Assembly (NCBI GenBank): GCA_021808665.1
Contig: JAKBBA010000063.1
Location: forward strand, 1-18,875
Source: Actinomycetes bacterium
Lineage (GTDB): Bacteria; Actinomycetota; Acidimicrobiia; Acidimicrobiales; Palsa-688
Reading direction: 5' to 3'
DNA: 18,875 nucleotides
The notes under the pieces: model-generated
What the model saw: only the letters and a program-made list of their open reading frames with translations
Told to the model about the DNA's origin: nothing
Database searches by the model: none
Shown: in pieces, positions 7,600 through 14,609 of the stretch
How the letters are laid out: each line of letters opens with the position of its first letter
Numbering within the stretch: the first letter of the stretch is position 1
Program-made: the position numbers and the translations under genes

Positions 7600-7801
7600 G
7601 CCTGCGTCAGACATGTGGCGGCTTCGCTACCCGGCCGCGCCCAGGGGCCCGTCCGCCAGTTCGAAGAATCGCAATGGCGCTCGTTACGAGCTCGGCTATT
7701 CACCGAGTCCGATCAGGGGGCGGGCTACCCAAATGAGCCCTCAGTGCCGGGCGGACGGCCGCCAGCGACTTGGAATGACTCTCGATCAATGAGGAGTGAA
7801 T

Positions 7802-9529
7802 ATGCACGACGTCGTCATTAGGGGTGGAACCGTCGTCGATGGGAGTGGCGGTGCCACAGTCCACGCAGACGTGGCTATCGATGACGGACTCATCAGTGAG
7901 ATCGGACAGGGTGTCACTCGTGGACGAAGGGAGGTCGACGCGTATGGGCTGGCCGTCACGCCGGGATGGATCGACATCCACACCCACTATGACGGCCAAG
8001 CACTGTGGGACCCGGACCTCACACCGTCGTCGTGGCATGGGGTGACGACTGCGGTAATGGGAAATTGCGGTGTGGGCTTTGCGCCCGTGCGTCCAGGGGG
8101 CGCCGAGCTTCTCGTGGAGATCATGGAGAGCGTCGAGGACATCCCCAGCGAAACGCTCCATGCGGCACTCGACTGGTCTTGGGAGTCCTTCGGCGATTAC
8201 ATCGATGCGCTAGCCGCTCAGCCACGCACGATTGAGCTCGCGACGCTGGTTCCGCACATCGCTCTCCGGGCCTACGTCATGGGAGAGCGCGCGCACGATG
8301 AGGTCGCCACCCCCGACGATATTGTGCAGATGTCTGCGTTGGCGGAGGCGGCGCTCAAGGCGGGTGCCTGCGGCATCAGCACGAGTCGCTCGCCGGTACA
8401 CGCATCCCGTCACGGTTACGTTCCAGGTACGTATGCGTCGCGCAACGAACTCTTCGGGTTCGCCGAGGCCATCCGTCGAGCAGGCCACGGCGTCTTTCAG
8501 TTGCTCAGCGATAAGCGGGGCAACGCAGAGGACCGCGATTGGATGGTCGACTTCGTTCGCCACACCGGCACCACGCTGACCTACATTCTGAGCCAAACGG
8601 GAAAGGCTCCGACGGCCTACCGCGACTCGCTGGCGGCGGCCGCTGCCGACCTGGCCGCAGGCGTCCCGATCGTCCCGCAGGTCGCGTCCCGCCCAGTCGG
8701 GACATTGCTGGGTTTGGACTGTACTCTGCACCCGTTCGTCACCAGCCCGACTTGGAAGCGTCTGGAAGGCATACCACGGGCCGAGCGCATCGCTGCGTTG
8801 CTCGATGCTGACCTTCGCGCCGCAATGATTGCCGAGCCCTACGATCCGGAAGATCTGCGCATCCGATCACGTGTTCGTATGGGAACATGGCAGCGCTGGG
8901 ACATGATGTTCCGCCTTGGCGACCCGCCAGACTATGAACCCGAGGCGTCGAAGAGCGTGACGGCTGCCGCCGCAGCAACGGGTCGCTCACCGGCAGACGT
9001 CGCCCTAGATTGGATGCTGGACCGTGACGGTCGCGGCTTGATCTTCTCCCCCTCGGTCAACTACGTCGACGGCAACCACGACGTGCTACGCGAGCTGATC
9101 ACTCACCCGGCGACGATCACGGGGCTCTCGGACGCCGGAGCCCACTGCTCCACAATCTGTGACGCCAGCGTTCAGACCCATATGCTGAGCCATTGGGTGC
9201 AAGGTCGCGTTCGAGGCGAGCGGCTATCGCTCCAAGAGGCAGTCGAGCTGCAGACCGGTCGACCAGCTCGCTTGTTTGGGTTCACCGATCGCGGCGTACT
9301 CGCACCAGGCAAGCGGGCCGATGTCAACATCATCGATGTAGAGGGTCTAGCCATCGATCCGCCGGAGATGATTTTCGACCTGCCGGCGGGTGGCCAGCGG
9401 CTGGTGCAGCGCGCCCATGGTTACGTGGCCACCTTCGTTCGCGGCATCACCACGCTCGAGCACGACGAACTCACAGGCGCCCGTCCGGCAGGCGTGGTGC
9501 GCCCAACCGCAGCAGTGGAGAATGGGTGA
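7802..9529 (+). CDS. Amidohydrolase of the D-aminoacylase / N-acyl-D-amino-acid deacylase type
   Basis: Cytoplasmic metal-dependent hydrolase of 575 residues in the amidohydrolase superfamily (amidohydrolase_3, D-aminoacylase-like). The N-terminal strand is typical (VVIRGGTVVDGSGG). Metal ligands H60 and H62 lie in DIHTHYDG and Cys89 in GNCGVGFAP; the 29-residue spacing matches D-aminoacylase H67/C96. D444 in LSDAGAHCS is the probable catalytic Asp. The two later His ligands expected in D-aminoacylase are not seen; the segments read VFQLLSDKRG and TYILSQTGKA, as I recall for the mycobacterial Rv2913c-type subfamily. ATG at 7802 is chosen because AGGAG (7792-7796) is 5 bases upstream; a GTG at 7796 overlaps that site. 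The gene is intact although it lies between degenerate elements. The natural substrate is unknown; it could be an N-acyl amino acid or a cyclic amide. Confidence 0.85.
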   Translation: MHDVVIRGGTVVDGSGGATVHADVAIDDGLISEIGQGVTRGRREVDAYGLAVTPGWIDIHTHYDGQALWDPDLTPSSWHGVTTAVMGNCGVGFAPVRPGGAELLVEIMESVEDIPSETLHAALDWSWESFGDYIDALAAQPRTIELATLVPHIALRAYVMGERAHDEVATPDDIVQMSALAEAALKAGACGISTSRSPVHASRHGYVPGTYASRNELFGFAEAIRRAGHGVFQLLSDKRGNAEDRDWMVDFVRHTGTTLTYILSQTGKAPTAYRDSLAAAAADLAAGVPIVPQVASRPVGTLLGLDCTLHPFVTSPTWKRLEGIPRAERIAALLDADLRAAMIAEPYDPEDLRIRSRVRMGTWQRWDMMFRLGDPPDYEPEASKSVTAAAAATGRSPADVALDWMLDRDGRGLIFSPSVNYVDGNHDVLRELITHPATITGLSDAGAHCSTICDASVQTHMLSHWVQGRVRGERLSLQEAVELQTGRPARLFGFTDRGVLAPGKRADVNIIDVEGLAIDPPEMIFDLPAGGQRLVQRAHGYVATFVRGITTLEHDELTGARPAGVVRPTAAVENG

Positions 9530-9631
9530 CGGACACCAGCATAAGAGGCCACGCTTATCGCTCCGACGCAAGGGCCTAGAAGGCTCGTCCCGGGATGCGC
9601 AGTACCCATCGGCCTGACCGAGGGAGATTCG

Positions 9632-9748
9632 GTGAGCCCTCGCACGGATCTCCTTCGACTCTCTCAGGCCACCTTCTACTCAGAGTCCGGCCTGCTCGTC
9701 GAGTCGCATCAGTCTCCCTCGGACTTTCGCATCCGCCTGTGGGGTTGA
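9632..9748 (+). CDS. Short open frame of 38 codons, unknown
   Basis: GTG at 9632 is preceded by AGGGAG (9621-9626) at 5-base spacing and the frame runs to TGA at 9746-9748. The product would be 38 residues (starting MSPRTDLLRLSQATFYSES) with no recognised domain, signal or membrane segment. It sits between the amidohydrolase gene and the broken acyltransferase. It may be a real small gene, the remains of a longer one, or chance. Nothing else is seen in 9530-9757. Confidence 0.25.
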   Translation: MSPRTDLLRLSQATFYSESGLLVESHQSPSDFRIRLWG

Positions 9749-9757
9749 GGGCCTGAA

Positions 9758-9775
9758 CGTTAGTGGCGTCTAACG
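9758..9775. promoter_or_regulatory. Perfect palindrome upstream of acyltransferase pseudogene
   Basis: CGTTAG-TGGCGT-CTAACG: 6-bp arms around a 6-base spacer, 19 bases before the ATG of the WS/DGAT remnant and just ahead of its GGAGAGG ribosome binding site (9782-9788). The shape fits a TetR-type operator; a weak hairpin is the alternative. Confidence 0.45.
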
Positions 9776-9794
9776 CAGATCCGGAGAGGTCGAG

Positions 9795-10097
9795 ATGAAG
9801 CAGCTAAGCGGTTTCGATGCGGGGGTTCTTGTTCACGGAGACTGGCCGAGCATTCGGTCACTTAGCCGGTGCAGCTGTGTTTCGTCGGCCGAGCGACCCT
9901 TGCTGGTCGCCCCACGAGGCCGTCTTCCGCCAAATTCAGCTCGGCCTTCCTGTCCTCGAACCCCTGCGCCAGGCGCTTGGTAGAGGTGCCGTTCCAACTC
10001 GACTGGCCCTACTGGGTGGAAGACCCGGACTTTGACCTCGAGTTTCACATCCGCGCGACTGCGATCCCCTCTCCCGGAGGGCTCGAACAGCTTCGTA
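9795..10097 (+). pseudogene. Wax ester synthase/diacylglycerol acyltransferase (WS/DGAT), N-terminal fragment
   Basis: Start of a WS/DGAT-type acyltransferase, which joins acyl-CoA to alcohols or diacylglycerol for storage lipid. The frame opens MKQLSGFDAG, then shifts because of an extra G in the GGGGG run at 9821-9825 and continues as FLFTETGRAFGHLAG and WSPHEAVFRQIQLGLPVLEP. A second shift comes from an extra A at 9971, after which RLVEVPFQLDWPYWVEDPDF and DLEFHIRATAIPSPGGLEQL follow. The similarity ends at about 10097 where an ISL3-type transposase fragment begins on the other strand. The HHxxxDG active-site motif, expected some 35 residues further on, is absent. ATG at 9795 has GGAGAGG 6 bases upstream. 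Confidence 0.85.
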
Positions 10098-10935
10098 CCG
10101 TCAAGCCGGCCGTTGCTGATCCGCCTGGCTTTGGGGTGGTGGAACGCGATGATCTCGTCGCCCCAATCGCGCAGAGCCCGGACGACCCCGTCGAACTCGG
10201 GGATCGTCCCCGTCTCTGCGAGATCGCAGAAGTCCATGATGGCGGTGAGCGCGCCCTGCTTGTCCTCGGCGAGGTAGGCGCCGTGGAGTGTCTGGAGGGC
10301 CTGCCAGGCGGCGGCCAGGCGGGGGTGGGCCTCGAAGACGGGGATGAGCCGGGCGAGGGCTTCGGGTTCGAGGTGGTCGGCCCCTCAGGCGCAACAGGGC
10401 GAAACGGGCCCGGAACACCTCGGGATCAAACACCGGGGTGACCTCCCCGGCGGGCTGGCGTCGTTGCACCTCGCGCCGCACCGCGCTGAGCCCCGCCGCG
10501 AACCAACGGACCACGTGAAAACAGTCCAAGACGTGCACGGCGTGACCGAGATCGGCCTCGACCGCGGCACGGTACGCACCCGATCCGTCGGTCACCACCA
10601 CCTCCACCTGAGCGCACCACCGCCTCCCCTGGGCAGCCAGAAAGCCGTGCAACGCCTGAGCGTTGCGGTGGGAGACCATCGCCAACAGCTCACCGGTCTC
10701 ACCGTTCTGCAACACCGTCACGTACCGGTGCCGCCGTCGCATCGACGTCTCGTCAACCAGCAACACCCGACAGCGCCCCCGGCGGCGCCGCTGGCCGACC
10801 TGGTCCGCCCACGAGCGCACCAGGCCCATCACCGTCGCCCACGACACGCCGTGGCGGCGTGCCACCGCCCTGATCGCCATCACCTTTGCGTCGACGACGA
10901 GCTGACGGGCCAGGCGGGTGGTCACCCTCCCCTCG
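10098..10935 (-). mobile_element. ISL3-family transposase fragment, both ends missing
   Basis: Read right to left, the DNA encodes the central part of an ISL3-type DDE transposase: TTRLARQLVVDAKVMAIRAV, a helix-turn-helix-like segment (VARRHGVSWATVMGLVRSW), first Asp in VLLVDETSM, second Asp in VVVTDGSGAYRAAV and DCFHVVRWF. The frame then shifts near 10376-10390, after which AIMDFCDLAETGTIPEFDGV and IIAFHHPKARRISNGRLDG follow. The N-terminal zinc-binding domain and the last C-terminal segment are absent, and neither terminal inverted repeat is visible. It lies antisense within the WS/DGAT pseudogene and replaces its middle. It is inactive. Confidence 0.8.
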
Positions 10936-11560
10936 GACGGTCAACGACATCGTGGTGGCAGCCTGCGCAGGCGCACTGCGCACCTACCTGCTTGAGAAGA
11001 ACGCCCTGCCGGCTACACCGCTCGTGGCGATGGTCACGGTGTCGATCCGCACCGGGGTTGAGACCGACCGCTGGACCAACCGGGTGTCCCGCTCTTTTTC
11101 CTCCCATCCCCACGGACGAGTCAGATGCCTGGATGCGGGCGAGCCGGGTCCACCAATGGATGAGCGAAGCGAGCAATCGCTTTGCGCTTCTTCCTGCGGC
11201 CCTATTAGCGGACTATGCCTCCCTTGCACCCGTCGCCCTCGCTTTCGCGCACCCCGAGTTGCGTCGCGGTTCAAACTCGCCGGCCGAGTGGGGCTTCCCT
11301 TCAACTTGGTTATATCGAACATCCCCGGCTCTCGTGGAGCCCTCTGCCTCGAAGGAGCGGAGATGGAGCACTACTACCCGGTATCGACGATTGCCGACGG
11401 GCATGGCCTCAACATCACGCTGCAGTCGTATCGTGACGTCTTGGATCTTGCGATTGTCGCCGACCGGGCCATGGTTCCTGACGTGGGCGACCTGGCCGAC
11501 CTCTTGCAGGAAGAGTTCCACAGTCTTCACAGCCTTAAGTGGCTGAGCTTCAGATCCTGA
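10936..11560 (+). pseudogene. WS/DGAT acyltransferase, C-terminal fragment
   Basis: Similarity to WS/DGAT resumes with RTVNDIVVAACAGALRTYLL and LVAMVTVSIRTGVETDRWTN. A frameshift near 11090-11105 moves the match to another frame (IPTDESDAWMRASRVHQWMS, FALLPAALLADYASLAPVAL), and a second near 11240-11260 restores the first frame (LPFNLVISNIPGSRGALCLE, EHYYPVSTIADGHGLNITLQ, IVADRAMVPDVGDLADLL). The stop is at 11558-11560. The family motif PxNxxxSNVPGP-like (PFNLVISNIPG) is kept. Compared with full-length WS/DGAT proteins, about 130-150 residues between the two fragments are missing, including the catalytic HHxxxDG. Four frameshifts in total show long-standing decay. Confidence 0.85.
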
Positions 11561-11750
11561 TCGCAGACCACCTTCGCACCGAGGTTACGCGGCCAGGTCG
11601 ATGAAGGCCGTCCCGCAACGGAGACGGCGTCGACAGGTGCTGGTGTATCACTCGTGGGGCTCCACGCGAATGGCTCCCTCGGGCACACCTGTGAGACCCG
11701 CTCGGTTCCGCTAGGCGCGCTCGTCCTTGCGGGGTGAGTTCTGGAATCGC

Positions 11751-11779
11751 TTGCGAGCCCAAGCGTGCCCCACTAGAGT
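11751..11779 (+). promoter_or_regulatory. Candidate promoter of the phosphotransferase gene
   Basis: TTGCGA (11751-11756), 17 bases, TAGAGT (11774-11779) fits an actinobacterial housekeeping promoter. It would give a leader of roughly 75 bases. The rest of 11561-11860 shows no gene. Confidence 0.45.
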
Positions 11780-11860
11780 CGACATGGTTATCGATTTCAA
11801 GTCGGGCTCCGCCGCTGGTCCGACAGGACCCGTAGTTTGCGACCTGAGGGAGGGATCGCG

Positions 11861-12922
11861 TTGAGCTCACTGATAGTCCCGGTCACGCTTCAACTTCCGA
11901 CCGGCATCGAGGGGATGACGCCGGCGTTCTTCAGTTCCGCCCTTTCGACGTGGCACCCCGCAACGACGGTCACTGAAGTTCGGATCGGCCAGGTGATTCC
12001 CGGCACGGCTACGAAGCTCGCAGTCGAACTCGAATACGGAACCGATACCACCCTGCCGTCCCGGATGTGGGTGAAAGCCGGCTGGGAGAAGCACTCGGCC
12101 GCCGTCACCGCACAGTATCGAGCCGAGGTCACGTTCTACAGCTGCATCGCGGATAGCCTCGACATCAACACGCCGCAGTGCTACTTCGCTGGCATCGATC
12201 CGGTCAGCGGCTCAGGACTATTGCTACTCGAGGACCTCACCCTCCGCCCCGTAACCTTTGGTGACGCAACAAGGCCGATCACAGTCGATCAAGTCGCACA
12301 AGTGCTCGGCCTCCAAGCCAACTACCACGCTCGGCACTGGAACAGCGAGATCCTGTGGGCGCCCTGGCTTAAGGGTTCGCATAACGAGTCGACCTTCCAC
12401 GAGACGATGGTGTCGGAGGAGCATTGGTCCCGTCACCTCGCTATGCCGAGAGGAGAGTTGCTACCGCCTCCGCTGCGAGATCGGCACCGAGTGGCAGCCG
12501 CCCTCGCCCATATCTTTGAGATCACTTCGACGCCGCCCGAGCCGTGCCTGATCCACGCCGACCCCCACCTCGGCAACCTCTTCTTCGAAACCGACGGCCG
12601 GCCAGGTCTCCTCGACTGGCAGTCGCCGCAACGCGGCCACTGGGCTCACGATGTCACCTACACGCTGATCAGCACGTTGAGCGTCGAGGACCGTCGGGCG
12701 CACCAAGGTGATCTCCTGCACGGCTATCTCCGTGACCGTGCTGCGCTCGGTGTCGCGGTTCCACACTTCGATCAGGCGTGGCACGCATATCGGCAGCACG
12801 TTATCTATGGCTTCATGTGGAGCATGTGCCCGCCGGAGATCCAGGCAGAGGAGAACGTGGTCGCCATGACCGAACGGTTCGCCACTGCGGGTATCGACCT
12901 GGACACACTCTCAGTCGTCTAG
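11861..12922 (+). CDS. Phosphotransferase, aminoglycoside phosphotransferase (APH)/choline-kinase fold
   Basis: Cytoplasmic kinase-like protein of 353 residues that should transfer phosphate from ATP to a small-molecule hydroxyl. A hinge-like LLLLEDL lies in the first half. The catalytic loop is HADPHLGN (H232, D234, N239), and LLDWQ (D252) is the metal-binding Asp equivalent to DFG. TTG at 11861 is chosen because AGGGAGGG (11847-11854) lies 6 bases upstream; a longer frame from 11837 has no such site. Proteins of this fold in actinobacteria are often found in lipid, steroid or xenobiotic gene clusters, not as resistance genes; the neighbours here are acyl-CoA and alcohol enzymes, so a catabolic role is more likely than antibiotic resistance. 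The substrate cannot be read from the sequence. Confidence 0.8.
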   Translation: MSSLIVPVTLQLPTGIEGMTPAFFSSALSTWHPATTVTEVRIGQVIPGTATKLAVELEYGTDTTLPSRMWVKAGWEKHSAAVTAQYRAEVTFYSCIADSLDINTPQCYFAGIDPVSGSGLLLLEDLTLRPVTFGDATRPITVDQVAQVLGLQANYHARHWNSEILWAPWLKGSHNESTFHETMVSEEHWSRHLAMPRGELLPPPLRDRHRVAAALAHIFEITSTPPEPCLIHADPHLGNLFFETDGRPGLLDWQSPQRGHWAHDVTYTLISTLSVEDRRAHQGDLLHGYLRDRAALGVAVPHFDQAWHAYRQHVIYGFMWSMCPPEIQAEENVVAMTERFATAGIDLDTLSVV

Positions 12923-12931
12923 ACCTCGCGT

Positions 12932-12947
12932 TCACCGCAGTCGGTGA
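12932..12947 (+). terminator. Hairpin after the phosphotransferase gene
   Basis: TCACCG-CAGT-CGGTGA, a perfect 6-bp stem with a 4-base loop, begins 10 bases after the stop codon in the 151-bp gap between two convergent genes. No strong T tract follows (a TCCTTTGTCC stretch lies about 13 bases on). It may be a terminator for the plus-strand gene. Confidence 0.4.
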
Positions 12948-13073
12948 CGTCATCTGTCGGTCCTTTGTCCTGTGATTGTTGGAGCCTACGTGGTGCCGGA
13001 CTTGCGATAGCAACATTGCACCGCTGACCGTCGCGCTCCGCCGTTGGTGTCGGCTAGTGCGCATTTGCCACCA

Positions 13074-14543
13074 TCAGCGCTCGATCTCGCCTGTCGGTGC
13101 TCGGCGGACGGTTTCTCCAGCGAGACCGCTCGTCATCATCGCCTTGATCATGCCAGGATCTGTCGAGGTCGCCCAGCCCCGGCTTGCAGACAGCGGCCCG
13201 GGCCCACGCATTGCCGCCAGCACGTGGGATGGCCCGTTGCGGTCGAAGACGACGGTGGCCGCCTCGACCGTTCCCTCACCACTCCACCAGCGGGCAAGTT
13301 GCATCCTGTTCTGCTGGACGACGCTCGCCTGGCAGTCGTCGAAGATGAACTGCCGAGGCGGAGTGTTCGAATAGACACCGAACGCGTGCTTCGTCGCGTG
13401 ACCGCCGTTCCCGTGCACGACGCCCCAGCCTCCCGCTCTGAGCAGTGGCACCATCGCAGCGATTGACTGTCCCGTCGCGTTCCCGACCGCCGCCCCTGCG
13501 AATCCGAGCCCTCCGGTGACCGTTAGCTGGCGCTCCATTCCGAACCCCAACGCCCGAGCACTCATACGCACGACGGCTGGGAAGCAGGCGTAGAGGTCGA
13601 TGTGCTCGACATCGTCGGGCCCGATCCCAGCATGACGGAGCGCCGCTGTGCCCGCCGCCGCCAGCGCAGGGGAACCGTGCAGCTCGTTGCGCTCAACCAC
13701 CAGCCATGTCTCGTGCGCCTTGGTCACCGCATGCGGGAACACCATCCGGTCCAACGCCACCCCGAAGCGCCGAGCAGCCGTGGTACTGCACAGCAGAACG
13801 GCCGACGCCATGTCCACGTCGTTGTTGGCGACCATAGCCTTCGTGTATGGAAAGGCGATCATCCGGTTATCCGGGCGAGCGTCCCGGATGTCCTCAACCG
13901 AGTGGGCCTGGCGATGCCAGGCGAAGGGGTTACGGGCGGCCACCTGGCTGAAGCGAGCCCACAGGTCCGCCAACCGGGACCGATGGTCGCCGACCGTCTC
14001 GCCGTCCGCGACCCGCATGCTGTCACTCATGAGCGCATACGCAGGAGCCGCCACCCCGAACATACGGAACTCCTCGGTGACGGCGGCGTCGTCAGGGAAG
14101 GCGGGAACCAGCTCTGGATTCCCCTCCCCAACCGCTGTCGACCAGGGCGGGGCCTGACCGGCTCGCTTGAGACGTTTGGAGCTGTAGCGAGCCTCGCCCC
14201 CGACGACGAGCGCTACATCGACCTGCCCCCGGGCGATGAGGTCGGCAGCACGGCCGACCATCTCCTGTGGAGCGCTTCCCGAGATGGAGCTCAGCGCGGT
14301 CTTTGCAGATCGACACCCGATCATCTCGGCGACCAGTGCGCCGGGGTCACGGTAGCGCCAGTAACCGCCGGCCACGCCGAGCCACTCGACATCCAACAGC
14401 ATCCGGTCCGAGCCGGCATCAGCGGCTGCGGACAGGGCCGCTTCCGCCATGAGGTCAAGTGGTCCTGCGAGGCCCGATAGCCCTGTGCCAGGGCGCTGGA
14501 TCACCTGGGCGGCACCGGCTATGGCTGGGATCCCTACGCTCAT
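13074..14543 (-). CDS. Thiolase-like protein (acetyl-CoA acetyltransferase family, TLP1-like), nucleophile Cys replaced
   Basis: A 489-residue thiolase-fold protein, last gene of the minus-strand cluster. The N-terminal half contains SSISGSAPQEMV (85-96), where thiolases have the nucleophile in a C-x-S-G context; here the position is Ser86. Other thiolase landmarks are altered too: GLGFAGAAVGN (345-355) has Asn where the G-H-P His lies, and the C-x-G-G motif becomes HGNGG (377-381). About 75 residues after 415 form an extra C-terminal domain like that of mycobacterial thiolase-like protein 1. ATG at 14543 is preceded by AGGAGGAGG at 7-base spacing, so it is well translated. It may bind or process acyl-CoA thioesters without classic Cys chemistry, or work with a partner. 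The gap to the upstream aldehyde dehydrogenase gene is 66 bp, consistent with one operon. Confidence 0.8.
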   Translation of the reverse strand: MSVGIPAIAGAAQVIQRPGTGLSGLAGPLDLMAEAALSAAADAGSDRMLLDVEWLGVAGGYWRYRDPGALVAEMIGCRSAKTALSSISGSAPQEMVGRAADLIARGQVDVALVVGGEARYSSKRLKRAGQAPPWSTAVGEGNPELVPAFPDDAAVTEEFRMFGVAAPAYALMSDSMRVADGETVGDHRSRLADLWARFSQVAARNPFAWHRQAHSVEDIRDARPDNRMIAFPYTKAMVANNDVDMASAVLLCSTTAARRFGVALDRMVFPHAVTKAHETWLVVERNELHGSPALAAAGTAALRHAGIGPDDVEHIDLYACFPAVVRMSARALGFGMERQLTVTGGLGFAGAAVGNATGQSIAAMVPLLRAGGWGVVHGNGGHATKHAFGVYSNTPPRQFIFDDCQASVVQQNRMQLARWWSGEGTVEAATVVFDRNGPSHVLAAMRGPGPLSASRGWATSTDPGMIKAMMTSGLAGETVRRAPTGEIER

Positions 14544-14609
14544 CGTCCCGCCTCCTCCTGGTCCGCATCCACGTGCCGTAGGGCCGACGACAGATATGCA
14601 GGGGTAGCG

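Noticed and set aside
7558..7602. CRISPR array
   Set aside because: Only two head-to-tail copies without spacers and no cas genes; it is a plain tandem repeat.
7796..7801. GTG start for the amidohydrolase at 7796
   Set aside because: The GTG overlaps the AGGAG ribosome binding site; ATG at 7802 has correct 5-base spacing.
10344..11546. A 400-codon plus-strand frame spanning the transposase fragment and the acyltransferase 3' part
   Set aside because: Only its last part matches WS/DGAT; the first part is antisense to the ISL3 transposase. It is a chance fusion across a junction, not a gene.
11861..12922. Aminoglycoside resistance gene
   Set aside because: Only the general APH/choline-kinase fold motifs are seen; the context is acyl-CoA and alcohol metabolism and nothing points to aminoglycosides.
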